Below are positions 1 through 7,086 of a DNA stretch of 8,900 nucleotides, in pieces. Below the pieces are notes generated by a model. That model saw nothing but the letters and a program-made list of their open reading frames with translations, did no database searches and was not told the DNA's origin. Numbering within the stretch: the stretch's first letter is position 1; each line of letters starts with the position of its first letter. Made by a program: the position numbers and the translations under genes. The DNA comes from Phycisphaerales bacterium UBA2218 (GTDB lineage: Bacteria; Planctomycetota; Phycisphaerae; Sedimentisphaerales; Anaerobacaceae): NCBI GenBank assembly GCA_002327785.1, contig DCUI01000250.1:1344-10243 (forward strand), in the 5' to 3' direction.

Positions 1-785
1 ACGCTGACGGCCCCAGACCAGCCGGCGAACTGATACCCTTCGGCGGCAACCGCCTGAAGACTGACGGTCGAGCCGTGTGTGTAGCTCGCGGCTTGAGGGT
101 TTCTCACCACGGAGCCATTGGTGGCGCTCGTGGTGAGGGTGTATGTGTTGACGTCGAAGGCGGCGGTCACCGACTTGTCGGCGTTCATCACGATGCTGGC
201 GGGATTGGAACTGCCCGACAGCGATCCCGACCAGCCGGTGAAGTGATACCCGGTACTCGGCACGGCCTGGAGGCTCACGCTCTCGCCATAGGAGTAGCCG
301 GCCTTCTGAGGATTCGCCACCACGGAGCCGTTCGCCGCTGCGATCGAAAGCGTATAGCTGATCGCGGCGAAGTTCGCGGTGACGGACTTGTCGCCATCCA
401 TGGTGATCGTGACCGAACTGTTCGTGCCGGACGCCGCCCCCGACCACCCGGTGAAACTATACCCCGCATCGGCCGAAGCGGTGAGCGTGACACTCTCGCC
501 ATACTCATAGCTGGCCTTGTCCGGGCTCTTCGTCACAGTCCCGCCAGTAGCGCTGATGGTCAGCGTATGCACATTGCTGGCGAACAACGCGGTCACCGAC
601 TTACTGCCATCCATCACCAGTGTCGCCGGATTGCTACTCCCGGACAGATCGCCCGACCAGTTCACAAAACGATATCCTGAGGCAGGCGTCGCCGTCAGAG
701 TGACCGATTCATCGTGCATGTAGCTATCTTTGTCCAACACCTTGGCGACAGATCCATTGGTAGCGGTGATACTCACAGTATAACT
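1..785 (-). repeat. Tandem 213-bp repeats encoding InlB-like (bacterial repeat) modules
   Basis: Four in-frame repeats start at 785, 572, 359 and 146, each exactly 213 bases (71 codons) after the last; the fourth runs off the window edge. Each reads as an opening YTL/YTV strand, a TNGSV-like turn, a YxxGExVxL block, a GYxFxxWSG block and a DKSVTAxF closing block. This resembles the divergent InlB B-repeat family seen in secreted and surface proteins, where it usually serves as a spacer, binding or anchoring module. Repeats 3 and 4 share SVVxNPQxAxY and VSLQAV, which repeats 1 and 2 lack. The total number of copies is unknown because the gene continues outside the window. Confidence 0.88.
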
Positions 786-2660
786 CGCGATAACCGCTCC
801 GTATTCGTAAGCCCCAATATCCCAGGGCAATGATCTCCTGTTGCCTGCAAAATCGTACGAGATGTCCACTCCGTACAGCTCTTCATACCAATCAAAGATC
901 GCCTGCACCGTTTCAGACGCCGTCCCAGCACCAACCGCCGCACTGTCTGAGGTAAGTCGGAAGTCTGCCCCCGCCGGATTCCGCAGAAGCGGATCGCCCT
1001 GCACAAAGCCAACGGATTGCGTCGGATGAGCCTCAATCCACTGCGTTACTGTGTAATCCGTTGAAGTCGGGGTCAGGTCATTGGCGTCGTCGTAGACGCT
1101 TCTCTTCACGGATGACACCCCATCGTCGTCGTAGAACAGATTGTTCGACATGGACATCTTTGCATGAGATGTCTCTGTGCCACTAACCATCAGGTGGTAG
1201 TTCCACGGGCTCTGCGCCCCGTTGTGCATATCCCCGACGATATTGTTCACCATCAAGACGGTGCCTTCAATCACCTCAGAGTATGGCGTTTCGTCAATCG
1301 TCCACGTTCGTCTCCGTTCCATGCTGAGCTTGAATCCTGTGTCGCAGTTCCAGACAGTGTTGTTGATGTAGTAGATGCTCTCCTGGTTCCACTTGACGAA
1401 CGCCGCAGCGTCCCCGGCCTCACTATGACAGTTGTAGACCAGATTCCCAATGAAATAGATGTCCTTCGCGTAGGGCTCGACGCAATCGCTCTCATCGCTG
1501 AACGCAAGAAATGCGCCATCGGGGGATGTAGAGTTGTAAACTCTATTGAACAGCGTCCAGATTCTTTCCCGCCTACCGGGGTCCAAGTGCCCCTCCCCCA
1601 TCCCGTAGCGGAAAGGAGGCGAGGACCCACCGTAGCCTGGACCGAAGTTATAAGCGGTATTCTGCGAGATCACCACATCGGTGCATTTCTTCAGGTCCAA
1701 CGCATTCTCATAATTGTCGTGAAACGTGTTCCTGCCGATATAGATGTGATTCGGAACTACATGATTGGACTCTGGGTAATCGCAGGACACCTGCAGTCCG
1801 TCCCCGCCGATGTGATGAAACTCGTTGTCCACGATCCACACATTCTGCACGTTCGAGTCGATAGACAACCCGCAATGATCCATCTTGACCGCCGTTACGC
1901 GATCCTTTCCAAGGTTATAGAATGCGTTGTTGTAGATGAGTATGTTCTCGACCACGTTCAGGTTGTTCTCGTTGTTCCGTAGTCGAATAGCCGATACGCT
2001 CTGCATCGGAACGTCCTTCATGTTGTGAAACAGGCAGTTCCTGACCGCGACGTGATGTCTTGCGTTTCCGAAGGCGCCGAAATATACAGCACGACGCTCT
2101 TGCTGGTCGAAGTCCCACTCAATGTTTTCCACAACATGGTAGCTGCATTCAAAGAACCACGTGTGGTGCATGACCGGCCTGTCCCCAACAGACCCCCTTA
2201 TGAATATCGGCTTTTCCGCCGTCGCTTCAACAAACAACTGGGCGGCAACTTGTCCCCAAACCCCATAAGGCCCACCTCGGATCTGGACGACCGATCCGGC
2301 GGCCAAATATCTCATATCCGGCAAATTGAGCCTTGGCTTGGCTACCGTGCCGTAGGGGTTCGAGGCGTCCGTGGCATTGGGATCGGTGTTGTCGATGTAG
2401 TGGGTGTACGGCCCATCCGGACCGATTCGATACGGCTCGGCACCAGACCCATAATTGTAGGTCTGACCGGCCTCCGCGTACATCATATGGGTCTGCGTCA
2501 TCCCCCACGGTGGTACGGGTACGCCAATTGGAGGAGTCCAGTCCGCCCTTGCGGTGGCACCCACAAATGCCATGACGAACAGCACCAACACGAAGAGGAT
2601 AAGGTATCTAGCCCCATTATGCACAACACGCAGGCCTGCACGACAAACAAGATAAATCAC
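1..2660 (-). CDS. Secreted right-handed parallel beta-helix protein with C-terminal InlB-like repeats (3' partial)
   Basis: Translation of the minus strand gives one uninterrupted frame from the GTG at 2660 to position 3, 886 residues, with no stop before the window edge. Residues 1-37 form a signal peptide. Residues 42-85 are a lead-in ending in SVVQIRGGPY, typical just before a beta-helix. Residues from about 80 to 620 are rich in short Asn-containing turns such as VWIVDNEFHHIGGDGL, IYIGRNTFHDNYENALDL, IYFIGNLVYN and IYYINNTVWN, the pattern of parallel beta-helix repeats. The helix closes with WDIGAYEYG at 613-621, a common ending. From 626 onward come at least four 71-residue InlB-like repeats. 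Families with this helix include polysaccharide lyases, epimerases and adhesins; no catalytic set can be named with confidence. A second possible start is the GTG at 2624, which gives a shorter n-region. The gene follows a 252-base gap and so may be transcribed separately from the upstream genes. Confidence 0.9.
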   Translation of the reverse strand, partial: MIYLVCRAGLRVVHNGARYLILFVLVLFVMAFVGATARADWTPPIGVPVPPWGMTQTHMMYAEAGQTYNYGSGAEPYRIGPDGPYTHYIDNTDPNATDASNPYGTVAKPRLNLPDMRYLAAGSVVQIRGGPYGVWGQVAAQLFVEATAEKPIFIRGSVGDRPVMHHTWFFECSYHVVENIEWDFDQQERRAVYFGAFGNARHHVAVRNCLFHNMKDVPMQSVSAIRLRNNENNLNVVENILIYNNAFYNLGKDRVTAVKMDHCGLSIDSNVQNVWIVDNEFHHIGGDGLQVSCDYPESNHVVPNHIYIGRNTFHDNYENALDLKKCTDVVISQNTAYNFGPGYGGSSPPFRYGMGEGHLDPGRRERIWTLFNRVYNSTSPDGAFLAFSDESDCVEPYAKDIYFIGNLVYNCHSEAGDAAAFVKWNQESIYYINNTVWNCDTGFKLSMERRRTWTIDETPYSEVIEGTVLMVNNIVGDMHNGAQSPWNYHLMVSGTETSHAKMSMSNNLFYDDDGVSSVKRSVYDDANDLTPTSTDYTVTQWIEAHPTQSVGFVQGDPLLRNPAGADFRLTSDSAAVGAGTASETVQAIFDWYEELYGVDISYDFAGNRRSLPWDIGAYEYGAVIASYTVSITATNGSVAKVLDKDSYMHDESVTLTATPASGYRFVNWSGDLSGSSNPATLVMDGSKSVTALFASNVHTLTISATGGTVTKSPDKASYEYGESVTLTASADAGYSFTGWSGAASGTNSSVTITMDGDKSVTANFAAISYTLSIAAANGSVVANPQKAGYSYGESVSLQAVPSTGYHFTGWSGSLSGSSNPASIVMNADKSVTAAFDVNTYTLTTSATNGSVVRNPQAASYTHGSTVSLQAVAAEGYQFAGWSGAVS
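2550..2660 (-). other. Signal peptide of the beta-helix protein
   Basis: The N-terminus has a basic section (R7, R11, R18), a long hydrophobic core YLILFVLVLFVMAFVG at 19-34, and small residues ATA at 35-37 fitting the AxA rule, with a second possible cut after ARA at 37-39. This predicts Sec export and signal peptidase I cleavage. No lipobox cysteine follows the core, so a lipoprotein is unlikely. If translation starts at 2624 instead, the signal peptide shortens to about 25 residues and still looks complete. Confidence 0.8.
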
Positions 2661-2912
2661 TTCCGTATCCGCAATGGCAGATGACAACCATTGTATGCCA
2701 TTCATTGACCACCCCATTACGAGTTGAATACACACAATCCGCAGATGCCATACGTACCGCCAACATTCTCGGACTAGCCGCACGACAGAGCCAAAACATC
2801 ACTCCACTGAAATAAACTCTATGAATAGCATGCAATTCCTGCAACACCAAGACGCGACACCTGCGGTAACTGGCAAACTGAAAGGGCATGCAGTTCCATC
2901 CTGGAGCTGACG
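2661..2912 (-). other. 252-bp intergenic gap before the beta-helix gene
   Basis: This is the only sizeable non-coding stretch in the window and looks more AT-rich than its neighbours. No convincing coding frame is seen; an open frame of 99 codons across it (2916-2617) has no recognisable features and would overlap the start of the beta-helix gene. Near the upstream stop, positions 2891-2909 can form a seven-pair stem with one mismatch and a five-base loop, but only a short CCCTTTC run follows, so it is a poor intrinsic terminator. No clear -35/-10 pair was found. A perfect palindrome TGACGTCA overlaps the upstream stop codon at 2908-2915. Confidence 0.6.
2673..2702 (-). promoter_or_regulatory. 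Possible leader hairpin upstream of the beta-helix start
   Basis: The segment contains inverted arms AATGGCA and TGCCATT (seven perfect pairs) with a nested ACAA-TGG-TTGT hairpin between them. It ends 12 bases before the GTG at 2660. On the transcript it could affect ribosome access, or on DNA it could be a protein-binding site. A seven-pair inverted repeat in 250 bases can arise by chance, so this is only a candidate. Confidence 0.25.
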
Positions 2913-4316
2913 TCAACGGTCCCCCGACTCCAAGACATCCCCTGTCACGATTTCGGAGACAACCCGCCGTTGCTTGCCTGAACTCGTCAGAGGAATATCC
3001 TGCACAATCTCGACAAGCACATCCATCTCGCCCCAGAGTCTTCGTCCGTGGGCCGCAATAATCCTCTCCTCGTCGGTGGACGAGTAAGCGGAACTTGGAA
3101 TGACTCTGATGACAAGCTGCCCCGGGATACTCTGCCCGTACTGGTATCGAATGACATTCCGGAAGACATCCCCATGCATGTTGAGAGCGGTAGCCGTGAT
3201 CTTCGATCCGCTTCTACCCACCACGAATCCCTCCACGGCACGTCTGCCCTGCACGTTGGAGAATCGATCCCAACAGCGGCCGCACTTACACAAAGACGGC
3301 TCTCTAACGGCTTGGTCATCCGTACGATAGCGAATAAGCGGCATCGAGCGATTCAGGAAGCCGCTGCCAACGATCTCCCCCTGCTCTCCTTCTGAACACC
3401 GGCTTCCATCTTCCCTTAAAACCTCAAGAACGCCGTAAGCAGGGAATGCATGGTAGGCTTGGCTCCACTCGCATTCGCCGCCCAAGACGACTCTCTCACT
3501 CTGGCCGTAAAACGTATAAACCCTTGCTGCAAATGCTCTTTCAATCCGCTCTCTCTGTTCAGACATGCAACTTTCCGAACCGAGAAGAACGGCCTTGATT
3601 GGCTGCACACGGGCTTGGAGGCCGTGACGAACGACGTATTCCGCGAGGACGTCAATCGCGGATGGATAGCCATGAAGAAATTCTGGCCGGTACTCAGCCA
3701 CCTTCTTCACATACAGACCGAGAGTCCCCTCATTCATATGAAAGGGGGAGAATTGCAGTTCGTTGTGAAGTGGATTCTCCTGCCAAAGTACTGAATCCCC
3801 ACGTCCACGGAACTCGGCCCCTCTGAATGTCGCCTTCTTGCTCCGGGTTGTGTACCCCACGCGCCCCCATTGAGAATGCATGAAGCCCATTTCTCTGGCG
3901 TAGGTAGAGTCGTCCTCCAGAAATCTAAGTTGATTTCCGGAAGAGCCGCCGGTTGTCCGTTCACGATGGGCTATCCTGCGAATTGACCGCGGGGTCATCC
4001 TTTCGAAGTCCCTCTGGACATCTTCCTTTGAGAGTAGGGGAAACTCTTCTAGAGCGCTGAAAGGATCCAGCCGCATGACGACGTTCCGAAGAGACTCATA
4101 GAACGGCACCTCCCGCACAGCGAATTCAAGCAATGCCGCAAGTTGTCGCTTCTGGAAAGCAACGATATCGGATCTGGGCATCACATCAAGCCTGCGGCAC
4201 AGTCGTAAGGTTCTCCGGTAGCCCTGACCCGCAAGCCACGCGTACGGAAGCCGACATACCATTTTCCGAAGAGATGGCGGCAGTCCTTCATATACTTTTC
4301 TCAGTACTCCCTGCAT
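2913..4316 (-). CDS. Phenylacetate-CoA ligase-like (PaaK/CapK family) adenylate-forming enzyme
   Basis: This 467-residue protein has the motifs of the ANL adenylate-forming superfamily in the PaaK/CapK arrangement. They are the phosphate-binding loop TTGGSSGNQLRF at 121-132, YGQSER at 270-275, YRTDD at 330-334 (the ATP-ribose-binding Asp), GRR at 358-360 and SSGKQR at 445-450, with K448 as the likely C-terminal catalytic lysine. A CKCGRC cluster at 343-348 resembles the CxCGR segment common in this family. The length is normal and all motifs are present, so the enzyme looks active. It should activate a carboxylic acid as an acyl-AMP and pass it to CoA or another acceptor, but the acid is unknown. 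CapK-type members occur in capsule and exopolysaccharide clusters, which favours a role in decorating a sugar over phenylacetate catabolism; no paa genes are seen here. The ATG follows the previous TAG by 21 bases, with AAGG about 14 bases upstream, a weak and rather distant ribosome site. Confidence 0.92.
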   Translation of the reverse strand: MQGVLRKVYEGLPPSLRKMVCRLPYAWLAGQGYRRTLRLCRRLDVMPRSDIVAFQKRQLAALLEFAVREVPFYESLRNVVMRLDPFSALEEFPLLSKEDVQRDFERMTPRSIRRIAHRERTTGGSSGNQLRFLEDDSTYAREMGFMHSQWGRVGYTTRSKKATFRGAEFRGRGDSVLWQENPLHNELQFSPFHMNEGTLGLYVKKVAEYRPEFLHGYPSAIDVLAEYVVRHGLQARVQPIKAVLLGSESCMSEQRERIERAFAARVYTFYGQSERVVLGGECEWSQAYHAFPAYGVLEVLREDGSRCSEGEQGEIVGSGFLNRSMPLIRYRTDDQAVREPSLCKCGRCWDRFSNVQGRRAVEGFVVGRSGSKITATALNMHGDVFRNVIRYQYGQSIPGQLVIRVIPSSAYSSTDEERIIAAHGRRLWGEMDVLVEIVQDIPLTSSGKQRRVVSEIVTGDVLESGDR

Positions 4317-4337
4317 GCGATTTCTGCTTACCTTGGC

Positions 4338-5849
4338 CTAACGATTCACAACTTGTTTGACTGTGCCGTGGAGGCTGTCCCGCTCAATGTGGCCGACCCA
4401 GCCGAAATGGGGACGAAATCCAAGATGCGAGGCATTCTTCAGATGCGTCAACGGGCCACACCACTGCACGACATTGGATTGACACACCACATCGTCAGGC
4501 TTGAATTGAACCAGCGGATATCGCGCGATATGCCAGGAGCGGTCAAGCAGCGGTATGCTCTCAAAGTCAAAACCCATAATCGTCGCACACACGGTATCGA
4601 CAGCAACGGGATTGAGTCCCGCAAGAATGACTCCCGCGGCCTTCTTGCTCGGCGAGGAAGGACCATCGCCCTCTCCCGCAACAATGCCATCCACGATGGT
4701 CAGGTATCGACGAGGCCACGGACGCTCCTTTCCGCTCCCATCGAAGTAAAATAATACCTTGTTCAGATCCAGGACAGCCCGCCACAACGTGTCATTTCCG
4801 TACCAGTTCCCGGATCGGATCACCCTGCTCGTGTCCCCGAACGCCACCCGACCCAGTCGCAGAATGGAACGAATGAAGGGCCCTCCACGCCCCCCGGCCA
4901 CGGTCAAGCAGCGTTTGAGACCCGCGATGCCGGCACTCTGAACCCTGCTACCTCGCCTGTCGTCAGGGAACTCATCACCGCCCTGGGCAGGCGTACCAAC
5001 GGTATAGTGCGGCAGGCAGTTCCTGTGGCCGTTCACACCCACCATGTTCTTTAGGCTTAGCGTAATCCCGGTCTTCTTGTGTGTCTTCATCTTCGGCAGA
5101 TTGATAATCACATCCGCTTCGAGAGCCGTACGGCACAGCACATAACAATGGCGACCCTGGCTGTGATAGCGCACCGTCTCGCGCGCATCGTAGTCCGCCC
5201 CGTAGAAGCGCCCGCTGAGACTGTACTCCTGAAACTCGCTCGCGGCATGCAAGTCAACAGTAGTGTGACCGAGGGGATCTCCCTGCAACACATGACGGGC
5301 GCACGTGATCCCGCCCTTCTGAACCCAGTGCTCTCGTCGCAAATCGAGCACCGACACACTCAAACCTTTTTCTTGAAATAGCGAAATGAGGTGCATGACA
5401 GAAGTGCGACGCAGGATCTCATCGTAATCGGAATCTGTTTGCGGACCATCAGCGATGACCACCTGCCCCTGCCCATGAAGAGCGATATAGACATAATCGA
5501 GTATGCCTCGAATGATAGACGGATGAGTAATGACCTGTTCCCATTCGTCGGCTCGAACAGCATGGCCCTCTCGAATCCAATTTGGCTTGATCAGGACACG
5601 GTCCCCCGGCTTCACTATTGGCCCGAGAGGATTCCATTGTCGGGAGCCATAGTGCTCCTGATCCAAGCCAAGAAATTTCAGGGACATTCTCAGCGCATCG
5701 TACGCGACGTTCTCCACGGAAGAGATCTCCCGGAATGGATACTCGGGATACGCTTCTGAAGGATGACCTAGACAGTCGTCAGGATAGCGACTTGGTCCTT
5801 TCCAGAGAGACACGACTTTGGATTCTGTGCTTGACGCAGATTCCGACAC
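4338..5849 (-). CDS. DUF362 domain-containing protein
   Basis: The longest open frame begins at a GTG at 5954, giving 538 residues, but that start would overlap the previous gene by 74 bases and add an N-terminus with no recognisable conservation. I prefer the GTG at 5849 (503 residues), which sits 31 bases after the previous stop and has AGGT six bases upstream. Numbered from the 5954 start, the DUF362 hallmarks are GDRVLIKPNW at 117-126, VVIADGPQTDSDYDE at 165-179, ADVIINLPKMKTHKKTG at 280-296 with LKNMVGVNG at 301-309, and NPVAVDTVCATIMGFD at 448-463. Some DUF362 proteins carry ferredoxin-like 4Fe-4S motifs. None is visible here, and the cysteines are scattered. There is no signal peptide. 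The biochemical role of this form is not established to my knowledge; its place between sugar-modifying genes and an adenylate-forming enzyme points to surface-glycan synthesis. Family call is strong; function is open. Confidence 0.9.
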   Translation of the reverse strand: MSESASSTESKVVSLWKGPSRYPDDCLGHPSEAYPEYPFREISSVENVAYDALRMSLKFLGLDQEHYGSRQWNPLGPIVKPGDRVLIKPNWIREGHAVRADEWEQVITHPSIIRGILDYVYIALHGQGQVVIADGPQTDSDYDEILRRTSVMHLISLFQEKGLSVSVLDLRREHWVQKGGITCARHVLQGDPLGHTTVDLHAASEFQEYSLSGRFYGADYDARETVRYHSQGRHCYVLCRTALEADVIINLPKMKTHKKTGITLSLKNMVGVNGHRNCLPHYTVGTPAQGGDEFPDDRRGSRVQSAGIAGLKRCLTVAGGRGGPFIRSILRLGRVAFGDTSRVIRSGNWYGNDTLWRAVLDLNKVLFYFDGSGKERPWPRRYLTIVDGIVAGEGDGPSSPSKKAAGVILAGLNPVAVDTVCATIMGFDFESIPLLDRSWHIARYPLVQFKPDDVVCQSNVVQWCGPLTHLKNASHLGFRPHFGWVGHIERDSLHGTVKQVVNR

Positions 5850-5880
5850 GAGCAGACCTAACAAGAGGGATTCTGGAACA

Positions 5881-7083
5881 TCAATTGCCGACTGACTTGA
5901 TGCGGCGTGGTTTGAGAGACACCCTGCGTTCGCTCTCCTGCAAGAGGTATTCACTCAGGGCGTGGAACGCCCATGCCTGAGACCATCGCATGTAGGAAAT
6001 GCGATTCGTTAGGAACTTCCCTTTTCTGAAGTAGAAAAATCCCTTACCACTGTACAAATTCGCCAGCACCCAGGCGACGATCCGGTCGGTCAGATCCTGG
6101 TATACCTCCTGCTCCTGGCAGAAGAAACTGATGGCCTGGGCCGGGGCATGAATATCGACAGGATACACCCGATCCTGATAATATTTCGGAGTGCCATCAC
6201 CGAGGAAGAATCTCTCGGCATAGTATCTGACACCCTTTTCGTATGCAGCACGCCACTGCGGCGCGAGTCCGGTATCGAGAACATAGCGGATAGCTTGCAG
6301 ATTGAAGCCTGTATGAAAGGAGTCAATCCAGCTCTGGATATCGGTATCTGCGTAGAACCAGGAACCATCAGGCCGCTGGCTTCGCATTGAGTAGGCGACG
6401 CTGGCCAAGACAACACTCTCCAGGCTGTGACCATTCCCGTAGCCCATAAGTCGCGCCAAGATCGAGGCACCCAGCAGATTGGCATTGTGAACAGCCTCAG
6501 TATCCACCGGGGTATAGCTGAAACAGAACGTCTCACCCTCCCACGTCCGGTGGAGGTCGTTCAGGATGAAGTCTTTGATCGGGATCGCCAGTTCCAAGGC
6601 CTTTCGCCTGCCCGTCAGCTCATAGCAGTCCAACAGGGCATGACCAATAAACGAGGTGTTGACAATCGTCGGTGTGCCCTTCGGCCGCAGGAATGTCCAC
6701 GATTGCCAGTCAAAATTGTAGCCCCAGCAGTTCCCTGAATACCCTTTCGATCTGAGTGCATCGAGCAATTCGAGTAGGTAGTCCACTCTCTTCAAGTAGC
6801 GATCCGTCCTATAGAGTGCGTAGAGTCTGGAGTAGCCCCATAAGAACAGACCGATTCCCTTGGGGTTGTGCCCCTTGCGGATTCCCAACAGAGGCCGCAA
6901 ATTCCAGGGAGATCGTCGGACAAGATGAGTCGCGGCGACACGGACCCATTTGCTCCTCGCTCCGATGTAACTGATCACCGGACTATTGAGAGCGTCATAA
7001 GGATCATAGCCCGCATAGTCCGCCTCCTCAATATAGGCGAGCATCTCCTGGATACAGTTTTCAACTCTCTCCCGGAGCGTCAT
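5881..7083 (-). CDS. Alpha/alpha-toroid (six-hairpin-like) protein of polysaccharide clusters, activity unknown
   Basis: This 400-residue protein has no signal peptide or membrane segment, so it is probably cytoplasmic. Its helix-rich pattern of repeated aromatic and glycine motifs suggests an alpha/alpha-toroid fold, as in six-hairpin glycosidases, lyases and epimerases. Visible marks are GYNFDWQSW at 121-129, PTIVNTSFIGHALLDCYE at 138-155, NANLLGASILARL at 200-212, RPDGSWFYADTDIQSWIDSF at 237-256 and DRVYPVDIHAPAQAISF at 304-320. The aligned Asp, Trp and His residues in the last two blocks are candidate active-site positions. From memory, similar proteins are sometimes labelled delta-aminolevulinic acid dehydratase; I see nothing in this sequence that supports porphyrin chemistry. 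The ATG lies 3 bases after the previous stop and has only a weak upstream GGTGGT, which suggests translational coupling. A role in processing a glycan precursor or acting on a uronic-acid-like sugar is inferred from context. The gene is secure, the fold is likely, and the activity is unknown. Confidence 0.88.
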   Translation of the reverse strand: MTLRERVENCIQEMLAYIEEADYAGYDPYDALNSPVISYIGARSKWVRVAATHLVRRSPWNLRPLLGIRKGHNPKGIGLFLWGYSRLYALYRTDRYLKRVDYLLELLDALRSKGYSGNCWGYNFDWQSWTFLRPKGTPTIVNTSFIGHALLDCYELTGRRKALELAIPIKDFILNDLHRTWEGETFCFSYTPVDTEAVHNANLLGASILARLMGYGNGHSLESVVLASVAYSMRSQRPDGSWFYADTDIQSWIDSFHTGFNLQAIRYVLDTGLAPQWRAAYEKGVRYYAERFFLGDGTPKYYQDRVYPVDIHAPAQAISFFCQEQEVYQDLTDRIVAWVLANLYSGKGFFYFRKGKFLTNRISYMRWSQAWAFHALSEYLLQESERRVSLKPRRIKSVGN

Positions 7084-7086
7084 ATG

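Noticed and set aside
75..680. Plus-strand open frame of 201 codons with an apparent internal repeat
   Set aside because: The periodicity is the antisense image of the 213-bp InlB-like repeats; no independent gene features are seen.
1164..1982. Plus-strand open frame of 272 codons
   Set aside because: It lies wholly opposite the beta-helix gene, whose minus-strand frame is continuous and has clear family patterns; the plus-strand product is not recognisable.
773..2508. Several short minus-strand frames inside the beta-helix region, suggesting a broken gene
   Set aside because: They are in other frames. The true frame runs without a stop from 2660 to position 3, so the gene is not a pseudogene.
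2820..2860. Possible sigma-54 type promoter around the two TTGCA motifs in the gap
   Set aside because: The upstream GG and downstream GC are 13 bases apart instead of the required 10, so the element does not fit.
2891..2909. Intrinsic terminator after the ligase gene
   Set aside because: The stem is short with a mismatch and is not followed by a T-run; too weak to call.
2617..2916. Minus-strand 99-codon frame across the intergenic gap
   Set aside because: It starts at a TTG overlapping the upstream stop, overlaps the start of the beta-helix gene in another frame, and has no recognisable domain or plausible composition.
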